A program made the position numbers and the translations under genes. Source: 54-19 sp038210655 (GTDB lineage: Bacteria > Chloroflexota > Chloroflexia > Chloroheliales > Chloroheliaceae). Taken from it: DNA of 64,000 nucleotides. Location of the stretch: positions 1 to 64,000 of the forward strand of contig JBBQWM010000024.1 of the NCBI GenBank assembly GCA_038210655.1, in the 5' to 3' direction. The notes below the pieces were generated by a model. It was not told the DNA's origin. It was given only the letters and a program-made list of their open reading frames with translations, and did no database searches. Each line of letters begins with the position of its first letter. The first letter of the stretch is position 1. Below, piece after piece: positions 59,555-64,000 of the stretch.

Positions 59555-61381
59555 CTACTTGACCTCAAACTGAACAATCGCCCGACGGCGGGTCTCCTGC
59601 CCGACTATCGTGATGGTCCAAAGGCCAGGGGTCATATCTTTGGCAGTAAAATCGATAGAAATAACCCCTTGCTCGTTAGCCCGTTTGTTACCCAGATCGA
59701 TAATTTTGCCATTACCCGGCCCACTCAGCCAGGCGGCAGTTCGCTCAATCTCCTTAAATTCGTCGGCCCGGAAGACAAACGGTTGACCGAGCGATCCTTG
59801 TTCGGGCGTAACGGTCGCGAGGCGAAAGAGCGGATAACGAGCGACGGTATAATCGCCGAAGGTCTTAACCTCGCGGTAGTTGCGGCTAAAGAAATTTGTT
59901 GCACCCCCCGCCGAATCGAGATGAACCCAAACATGGGGCGCGTCGCCCTGCTCGTTTTGGGTCAGCCTGCCAAGCAGGTCGGGGTCGGCCTGGGGTTCAA
60001 AACCGTCCGGGTGATTGGTCAAGACCCGTAAGGCGTAATAAGCACGGGTGAAATCGGCGGCCTGGGGGCCATTAGAGAGCGGTAGATGTAAAAAAACCTT
60101 CTCATCCGGCTTCAAGTAACCCTCTTTCCAAAGGTCACCCAGCCAATTTGCGGTCTGCCGGGTCGCCCCATCTGGAAAATCTACCGAGTGACCGAGGGTC
60201 GTAGTCGCCAGCGAAAGGGCCAGCAGCGCGTACAACCCGGCAGCACTCCACCGCCAGACCGGGCGCGACTGTTGCCAGACCAGTTGGAACAGGTAAACGA
60301 CGACCGGCAAAAGCAAAAGCAGATTCGAGACCGGGTAACGACGGCTACCGGGCGCAATATTGTTGTAGGGTAAGGTGGTCAGGATAAAAAGAGCAAATTC
60401 GCCCCAAATCAGCCCCAAATAAGGGCGGGCCGCCCGTACCGGTCGCCAGATAAGCCAGACCGACCCGACCAACGCCGGAAGACTCAGTTGATAGAGCAGT
60501 TCCCAAAAGATTTGGGGGTAGTAGAACAACCGACCCACCAGACCGACACTGTTATTTTGGGTTCCGTAAAGCTGGGCATTGATCTCGCTGGTCTTTTTGG
60601 CAAAACCAAGTGGCGAATGTAAGGTCGGGTCGAGCCAACTCATAAGCATCCAGACAGCGATAAAAGCAAAAGCCGGGAGCAAGGCCAGTCCGGTTTGTAG
60701 CCAAGCCCATCGAGTGACTTCCTTGCGCCGTCGCCAGACCAAAAACAACACAATCAGGGCGTATAGGGCACTATAGAACCAGGCTTCGTAGCGCACCATC
60801 GTGGCCCCCAAAAAGCCCAGACTTGCCAGAGGTAACCAAATCAGACGCGGACGATCTTCGGTCAGCCAGCGACAGAAAAAAACCACACCCAGGCTTAAAA
60901 AGAAGTGAGTCAGGCTTTCGCTCATCCCGCTCAGGCCAAACCAGATTTCCCACGGAAAGAGCGCCGCCAAGAGCGCCGTCGCGTAGCCATTAAGCCGCCC
61001 GAACAAAGTGCGTCCGATAAAGAAAAAATTAATAGTTGTGCCTATCGAACAGAGTAGATTGACCGCGCGGGGTAGCCGGAGCAGGTCAGGCCAAAAATTA
61101 AATAGCCAACCGTTGATCCAGAATTGCAAAGGCAACCAGGCATCCACTTCGAGCTTTTTTTGTCCGGTATGCAATTGCCAGGCAAAGACCGAGCGAGTAA
61201 AACCGTCCGCATCATATTCCAAATAGCCACTGCGCCAGAGCGTCAACGATAAGCCCAGCTTGAGCGCGATTATAGCCCCTAGAAAGGGAATAATGTAGAA
61301 AAGTTCGTTACGCCCTCCGCCCAGCAAAGCTCCCTGCTCGAATGGCTTTGGTTCGGTCGGCGAAACCGTTAGCACCTTCAA
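59555..61381 (-). CDS. membrane glycosyltransferase, GT39/ArnT-like
   Basis: A 608-residue polytopic membrane protein with about eleven helices over the first 425 residues and a soluble C-terminal domain. It resembles the GT39/ArnT-like group that transfers sugars from polyprenyl phosphates: the first loop has SGYLEYDADGFTRSVFAWQLHTGQKKLEVDAWLPLQFW with acidic residues (D59 region) suited to metal/donor binding, and APGSRRYPVSNLLLLLP follows. Acceptor unknown, perhaps protein or cell-envelope glycan. Start ATG 61381. Its downstream spacer ends in heptamer repeats. Confidence 0.82.
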   Translation of the reverse strand: MKVLTVSPTEPKPFEQGALLGGGRNELFYIIPFLGAIIALKLGLSLTLWRSGYLEYDADGFTRSVFAWQLHTGQKKLEVDAWLPLQFWINGWLFNFWPDLLRLPRAVNLLCSIGTTINFFFIGRTLFGRLNGYATALLAALFPWEIWFGLSGMSESLTHFFLSLGVVFFCRWLTEDRPRLIWLPLASLGFLGATMVRYEAWFYSALYALIVLFLVWRRRKEVTRWAWLQTGLALLPAFAFIAVWMLMSWLDPTLHSPLGFAKKTSEINAQLYGTQNNSVGLVGRLFYYPQIFWELLYQLSLPALVGSVWLIWRPVRAARPYLGLIWGEFALFILTTLPYNNIAPGSRRYPVSNLLLLLPVVVYLFQLVWQQSRPVWRWSAAGLYALLALSLATTTLGHSVDFPDGATRQTANWLGDLWKEGYLKPDEKVFLHLPLSNGPQAADFTRAYYALRVLTNHPDGFEPQADPDLLGRLTQNEQGDAPHVWVHLDSAGGATNFFSRNYREVKTFGDYTVARYPLFRLATVTPEQGSLGQPFVFRADEFKEIERTAAWLSGPGNGKIIDLGNKRANEQGVISIDFTAKDMTPGLWTITIVGQETRRRAIVQFEVK

Positions 61382-61501
61382 AAACTACCACCTCAACCTC
61401 TTAAATTCAGCCTCAACTTCGGTGTAAGTATAACGCTCTATCACCTGGTTAAGTTGCGGCTTATCATATCACAAATAGGCTGGGGTGTCAGGCGCTCGAA
61501 A

Positions 61502-61536
61502 GAGACTAGAGATTAGAAATTAGATGTCAGATATTA
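61502..61536. repeat. five GANATTA heptamers
   Basis: GAGACTA, GAGATTA, GAAATTA, GATGTCA, GATATTA in exact 7-nt register. Confidence 0.82.
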
Positions 61537-61622
61537 GCAAAAACAGAATACGATTTGCACTTATCTTATCCTCAAGCTATTTATAGGGTCGGGCCAACTA
61601 CTTTATGATGGCCCTAAGCTTG

Positions 61623-62570
61623 TTAGACCAAAGGTTTGCCGGTATCGAGATAATAAGTATTGTCATATTTACTGGTGTGAAATTTGTTGACCTCGCGTAA
61701 GCGTTCCAAAATAACGATAAGTTCATTACTGGCTTCTGCCAGAATATCGACTTCTTCCAGACTAATTTCCCCCAAACGTTGTGATAGTTCTAGCAAGCTG
61801 CTCAAGGTCGTAAGTGGCTGGCTGGCATCGTGGAGCAACCGAGCGATAGTAGCTCGCATCGCCTGCTCCTGGTCAAGTTGTTTGGCTTTTAGGCGATAAC
61901 GGCTGCTCTGCTCAAGAAACTGACCAATAAACAAAGTCAGATAGGCGGGTGTAGGGGACACTACCGGGAAAAGTTGGCGACCTTCGCGCACCTGGGCCAG
62001 GCGGTCTGGACGGTAACGGGCCAGCACTTCTTCCAACAAATCAAGACTTCGAGTAATCACGGCTGGCTCAAAAGTAATGATAGTATCAAATAGGCGGTCG
62101 GCTTCGCGCTCAGTCGGTTCCAACCGATCTAACCCACACAACAACACACTAAAATCTTTGGTCAAGACGATTAAAAACCACTCCTGACGCAAAGCATCAT
62201 CTGGAGTTAGCCGAACCACCACCATATCTATCTCCTGCCCATCCTTTTCATTCTGGGCCTGGGTTACAGGCCCAGAAAAAACACATAGCGAATGGGTCAG
62301 CTCTGCCAGTTCACGATAGCGTTGAATTTCTTCTTGCCAGTATTTGCTCTGCTGAAAGCCGGTAAAAACCATTGCCGGTAAGCGGTTTTTTAACACGGTC
62401 GCTTCTAAAAAATGGCTTAATTCTACCAGCGAGGCTTTGGTCAAACATGCGAGTGGTAGATTAGGCCCGTATTCCTTTTGCAGTAATCTAAAAAGCGAGA
62501 CTTGTAGAGGCTCTTCTGAAGATGGAGAATTCAACTCTGGTATGGAAGCATCATTATTATTGTCGCTCAT
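61623..62570 (-). CDS. DICT-domain protein with kinase-like dimerisation domain only
   Basis: A 315-residue cytoplasmic protein. After a polar N-terminus comes a DICT sensory domain (MVFTGFQQSKYWQEEIQRYRELAELTHSLCVFSGP), a domain linked to light and signalling proteins. The C-terminal 90 residues read like a HisKA dimerisation domain (ATIARLLHDASQPLTTLSSLLEL with H in LLHDASQPL), but no ATPase domain follows: the gene ends in the helix after it. It could be phosphorylated by another kinase, for example the orphan kinase at 10427. ATG 62570 has AAGGGGAAG upstream. It is monocistronic. Confidence 0.8.
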   Translation of the reverse strand: MSDNNNDASIPELNSPSSEEPLQVSLFRLLQKEYGPNLPLACLTKASLVELSHFLEATVLKNRLPAMVFTGFQQSKYWQEEIQRYRELAELTHSLCVFSGPVTQAQNEKDGQEIDMVVVRLTPDDALRQEWFLIVLTKDFSVLLCGLDRLEPTEREADRLFDTIITFEPAVITRSLDLLEEVLARYRPDRLAQVREGRQLFPVVSPTPAYLTLFIGQFLEQSSRYRLKAKQLDQEQAMRATIARLLHDASQPLTTLSSLLELSQRLGEISLEEVDILAEASNELIVILERLREVNKFHTSKYDNTYYLDTGKPLV

Positions 62571-62873
62571 TTCTTCCCCTTTTAACTTTTCACACAAAAA
62601 ACCTGTGGATCACATATTAGAGTACTCTCAATTACAAGTCTGAGAATATTATAAACATATTTTGGAGTAAGTTTGATGAAGAATGAAGGCTAAAACAACT
62701 CACTATACCAAAAGACCTTATGATAGAAGTTGACTATCAAATATTTTGACGGTGGTTTTTTGGAAAAGTCACCCAATATCCATAGATTATAACACTTAGA
62801 TCGGTTTTGACAAATAAAAGACCACTTGGGCTGAGCGTCAGAATTTTGCATGAATTCAAACAGTACTATCATA

Positions 62874-63011
62874 AGAGTATGAAAACCTCGCGCCAGACCA
62901 CTCAAAAAATATATTCAGAAAATTCCCGCAGAAAATTTTTCTAATATATAACCACCTCCTCGGTTTTGGGTATGGTACAACCTAGCTAGTTTGCAAAAAT
63001 GACGCACGCCC
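62874..63011 (+). promoter_or_regulatory. conserved upstream unit, copy 2
   Basis: About 138 nt homologous to 47619-47752: AGAGTATGAAAACC, a hairpin with ATATATT / AATATATA arms, then GCTAGTTTGCAAAA and TGACGC. It ends 77 nt before the glycosyltransferase ATG and just before an extended -10 promoter. Confidence 0.6.
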
Positions 63012-63030
63012 GACCAGTTGCACCAACCCA

Positions 63031-63039
63031 TGATATAAT
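63031..63039 (+). promoter_or_regulatory. extended -10 promoter of the glycosyltransferase gene
   Basis: TGATATAAT: consensus TATAAT (63034-63039) with the TGn extension. A consensus -35 is absent at the usual distance; the upstream conserved unit ends 20 nt earlier. Confidence 0.6.
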
Positions 63040-63087
63040 TGGGATCGCCCGTATTAAGACGGTGTGAAATAGAACTAAAGCGAGAAG

Positions 63088-63978
63088 ATGACAAATTCCC
63101 TTGAAGTAGCCTCGGTTCGGGTCGCGGCGATTATCCCGACCCACGACCGGCTGAGCGATTTGCTGGAATGTTTGAAAACGGTCTGCGATCAGGCCGGGAT
63201 TACGGTACAGCCGATAGTAGTCAACGACGGGTCGCCGCCCGGAACGGTCGAGCAATTGCGCCAGGCTTACCCCCAAATCGAGATTATCGAAGGGGACGGT
63301 AATTTGTGGTGGGCGGCTGCGCTCAATCTAGGTATCCAGGCGGGCTTGAAGGCCGGATACGATTATTTACTTTTGCTAAACGACGATAACACGCTTGGCT
63401 CTAACGCTGTCCGTACTTTACTGGATTACGCCGAGGCTCATACCAATACGATAGTTGGTTCGTTGGTGCTGATCCGGGGGGTAAGTCAGGTTAGCGATGT
63501 AGGGGTTACGGTCGGCTGGTGGCGGGCCGGGCCATATCTAAAAGATTTCCGCAAGGAATACCGAGGGCAGTATAAGGAACCACTTCCGGCGGACGCACTG
63601 GGTGGGCAGGGCGTTTTGGTACCGAGAGCAGTCTTTGAAAAGATTGGGATTTTGAACAGCCAGGATTTCCCGCAGTACTTTGGTGATACCGATTTTTATT
63701 TGCGGGCGCGGGCCGCCGGATTTTCGGTGATAGTCCAGCCAGCCAGTATCGTTTGGAACCGACCGCCTAATCGGGCAAAGGCAGTCCGCCCGGCTAATCT
63801 GCGCGAAGCTTTCGACCGGCTGGTAAAACTGTATAGCTGGGTCGGCTCACCTTATAACATCAGGCCGAACCTGAAGTTTTTGGTGCGCCACTGTCCTTTT
63901 TATATGTTGCCGGTAGCGCTTACTTATCGGTTTGCCAGCAGCGTGCGGTACTTTTATCTAAAGAATCTAAGCGGCTGA
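63088..63978 (+). CDS. family 2 glycosyltransferase
   Basis: A 296-residue GT-A fold transferase. Nucleotide-sugar motif VAAIIPTHDR at the start, VVNDGSPP near 45, the donor-metal motif LLNDDN near 98 and GDTDFYLRARAAGF near 205, typical of rhamnosyl-/GT2-like enzymes of surface polysaccharide synthesis. All key residues are present. The ATG is preceded by GCGAGAAG, a weak ribosome site. It is the last gene of the window; the next 22 nt contain no feature. Confidence 0.9.
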   Translation: MTNSLEVASVRVAAIIPTHDRLSDLLECLKTVCDQAGITVQPIVVNDGSPPGTVEQLRQAYPQIEIIEGDGNLWWAAALNLGIQAGLKAGYDYLLLLNDDNTLGSNAVRTLLDYAEAHTNTIVGSLVLIRGVSQVSDVGVTVGWWRAGPYLKDFRKEYRGQYKEPLPADALGGQGVLVPRAVFEKIGILNSQDFPQYFGDTDFYLRARAAGFSVIVQPASIVWNRPPNRAKAVRPANLREAFDRLVKLYSWVGSPYNIRPNLKFLVRHCPFYMLPVALTYRFASSVRYFYLKNLSG

Positions 63979-64000
63979 TGTATAATTTTTGTACTTACTT

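Overview
This window looks like a chromosomal segment of a free-living bacterium with mid-range GC, most likely a member of the Chloroflexota. The reasoning is indirect: a Tat/lipobox sugar-binding protein followed by a long Ala/Thr linker, a short conserved protein of the type at position 62, GpgS-like and DUF2231 proteins, and sugar ABC systems without a dedicated ATPase. No rRNA, tRNA, CRISPR array, prophage or transposase gene was recognised. Most genes lie on the minus strand.

Layout. 1-3.6 kb: copper efflux (csoR-copA) behind an operator-embedded promoter. 3.7-7.8 kb: a STAND ATPase with TPRs, a small winged-helix-like protein and a histidine phosphatase. 7.9-18.5 kb: an orphan molybdopterin hydroxylase subunit, a CHASE3-GAF histidine kinase, serA divergent from an amidase, two unrecognised proteins and a second 2-hydroxyacid dehydrogenase. 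18.6-33.2 kb: a carbohydrate uptake and catabolism locus (binding protein, two permeases, sugar epimerase-like protein, two Gfo/Idh/MocA oxidoreductases, methyltransferase, ROK regulator, fucose-isomerase-like protein, PFK-family kinase), interrupted by a solitary DNA adenine methyltransferase. 33.4-41.3 kb: aldo/keto reductase, secreted propeller-like protein, SMC, degenerate HD-GYP protein. 41.9-46.1 kb: a sigma-54 module (rpoN, a divergent NtrC-type activator and a ferritin-like gene with a near-perfect -24/-12 promoter). 46.5-54.3 kb: SDR, DUF1579-type protein, Usp-Usp-glycosyltransferase fusion, MFS exporter, UbiD decarboxylase, chlorite-dismutase-family protein. 54.7-61.4 kb: DUF2231 membrane protein facing a run of minus-strand genes (GT39-like protein, AhpD-like protein, Nth, rhodanese, membrane protein, two overlapping DUF488 genes, a dual-OB-type protein). 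61.6-64 kb: a DICT/half-kinase protein and a family 2 glycosyltransferase.

The genes are mostly ordinary; the spacers are not. They carry (i) tandem arrays of heptamers (GANATTA, TTACGAT, AATGCAG, TCATCCC types) in strict 7-nt register, (ii) palindromic MITE-like elements sharing GTAACTAYTCA termini but with different cores, (iii) a second element type with GACTTTCGCTT termini, (iv) two ~135-nt homologous units upstream of unrelated genes and (v) a 72-bp direct repeat bracketing the chlorite-dismutase-family gene. The best candidates for something undescribed are the DUF488-DUF488-dual-OB cluster, the heptamer/palindrome repeat ecology, the sigma-54 circuit and the paired upstream elements. 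Everything here is read by eye: family names rest on motifs and remembered family patterns, not on database searches.
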